From Niastella sp. (GTDB lineage Bacteria > Bacteroidota > Bacteroidia > Chitinophagales > Chitinophagaceae), in assembly GCA_016710595.1 (NCBI GenBank), contig JADJVM010000008.1, positions 620,001 to 684,000 of the forward strand: DNA of 64,000 nt. The letters run 5' to 3'. This document shows positions 63,172-64,000 of this stretch, one piece after another. Position numbers and translations under genes: made by a program. Below the pieces are notes generated by a model. It searched no databases and was not told the origin of the DNA. It saw only the letters and a list, made by a program, of their open reading frames with translations. The first letter of the stretch is position 1; every line of letters begins with the position of its first letter.

Positions 63172-64000
63172 TTATTTTACTTCTTCAAATTCTGCATCGG
63201 TTACATTGTCTGCACCGGCATCTGCATTCGCATTGCCATTAGCACCTGCATCCTGCTGAGGCTGGGCACCCGTATCCTGTGTAGCCTTATACATATCTTC
63301 ACTGGCAGCCGTCCAGGCAGCATTCAGTTCTGTAATTGCCGTTTCGATACTTGCCAAATCCTGTGATTTGTGGGCTTCTTTTAATTTATTCAGGCCCGTT
63401 TCAATACTCGATTTTTTATCTCCGGGTATTTTATCACCGTATTCTTTTAGTTGTTTTTCTGTTTGGAAAATCAAACTATCGGCCTGGTTTATTTTTTCTA
63501 TTTTTTCTTTTTCTGCTTTATCTGTTGCTTCATTTGCTTTGGCATCAGCCTTCATTTTTTCAATTTCCTCTTTACTTAAACCACTGCCCGCTTCTATCCT
63601 TATTTTTTGTTCTTTACCCGTTCCTTTATCTTTTGCACTTACATGTAAGATACCGTTGGCATCAATATCAAATGTAACTTCAATTTGCGGTACACCTCTT
63701 GGAGCCGGTGGAATTCCATCTAAATTAAATGTACCAAGGCTCTTGTTTTGATTTGCCATGGGCCTTTCTCCCTGTAAAACGTGTATTTGTACGCCCGGCT
63801 GGTTATCGCTGGCCGTAGAAAAACTTTCTGACTTCTTAGTAGGAATGGTTGTATTGCTATCAATCAACCTGGTCATTACACCGCCCATGGTTTCAATACC
63901 CAGGCTTAATGGTGTTACATCCAGCAGCAATACATCTTTTACTTCACCTGTTAATACTGCTCCTTGTATTGCAGCACCGATAGCCACTACTTCATCAGGG
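63172..64000 (-). CDS. dnaK: Chaperone DnaK (Hsp70), C-terminal part, runs off the right edge
   Basis: Main cytoplasmic Hsp70 chaperone. Only the last 276 or so codons are in the window. They start in PDEVVAIGAAIQGAVLTGEV at the end of the ATPase domain, followed by the linker VLLLDVTPLSLGIETMGGVM. The substrate-binding domain has TTIPTKKSESFSTA, LGTFNLDGIPPAPRGVPQIE and GILHVSAKDKGTGKEQKIRI. The helical lid follows, and the tail ends in the typical DAEFEEVK. The sequence is normal throughout. A strong terminator follows. Confidence 0.97.
   Translation of the reverse strand, partial: PDEVVAIGAAIQGAVLTGEVKDVLLLDVTPLSLGIETMGGVMTRLIDSNTTIPTKKSESFSTASDNQPGVQIHVLQGERPMANQNKSLGTFNLDGIPPAPRGVPQIEVTFDIDANGILHVSAKDKGTGKEQKIRIEAGSGLSKEEIEKMKADAKANEATDKAEKEKIEKINQADSLIFQTEKQLKEYGDKIPGDKKSSIETGLNKLKEAHKSQDLASIETAITELNAAWTAASEDMYKATQDTGAQPQQDAGANGNANADAGADNVTDAEFEEVK

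Noticed and set aside
1..64000. rRNA, tRNA or riboswitch genes
   Set aside because: I saw no rRNA segment, no convincing cloverleaf and no known riboswitch core on either strand by eye; a tRNAscan/Infernal run would settle it.

Overview
The window is Bacteroidota DNA, most like Chitinophagaceae and relatives. The genes are moderately AT-rich, secreted proteins carry type IX secretion (T9SS) C-terminal sorting domains, the sensor kinase is the TPR/HisKA_3 type, and many small lipoproteins and RHS-core proteins of a typical Bacteroidota form are present. No rRNA, tRNA or CRISPR array was recognised.

Left flank (1-18.6 kb): ordinary chromosome on both strands. It holds the end of a probable dapB, a small membrane protein, rseP, dxr, an HNH nuclease, an acyl-CoA carboxylase beta subunit, two secreted proteins, a kinase/response-regulator pair, a TonB-like transducer, folC, a NUDIX hydrolase, a DinB/YfiT protein and an FKBP. 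It ends with a fructose-bisphosphatase read through into an ABC ATPase and an aspartokinase split by one base. Right flank (62.2-64 kb): a GxxExxY protein and the end of dnaK with its terminator.

Middle (about 19.2-62.1 kb): an accessory array that looks like a cluster of integron-type cassettes without an integrase (CALIN). Almost every gene is on the minus strand, in units of one to four genes. Units are separated by about 200-bp imperfect palindromes whose outer arms differ in sequence from site to site but stay self-complementary, as attC sites do. I count 13 such sites. Cargo includes a NucS-like nuclease, three secreted peptidase/lipoprotein pairs (S8, C10, M43), two loci that pair a transglutaminase-like protein with a compact RHS-core protein, an erythromycin-esterase-like enzyme, a DUF262/HEPN pair, a dGTPase, several lipoproteins and a copper-handling segment.

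Mobile elements in the array are strikingly placed. Two IS91-like elements (tyrosine recombinase plus HUH transposase) and seven 241-bp miniature derivatives sit at the same point in one outer arm of the palindromes, all in one orientation. Two IS1182-family copies sit at the same point in the opposite arm. An IS3-family element with a classic A_AAA_AAG frameshift site lies elsewhere. Single-base homopolymer differences break several genes (aspartokinase, one transglutaminase-like gene, both IS1182 copies, one IS91-like copy). They could be real decay, programmed slippage or long-read assembly error, and the sequence alone cannot settle which.
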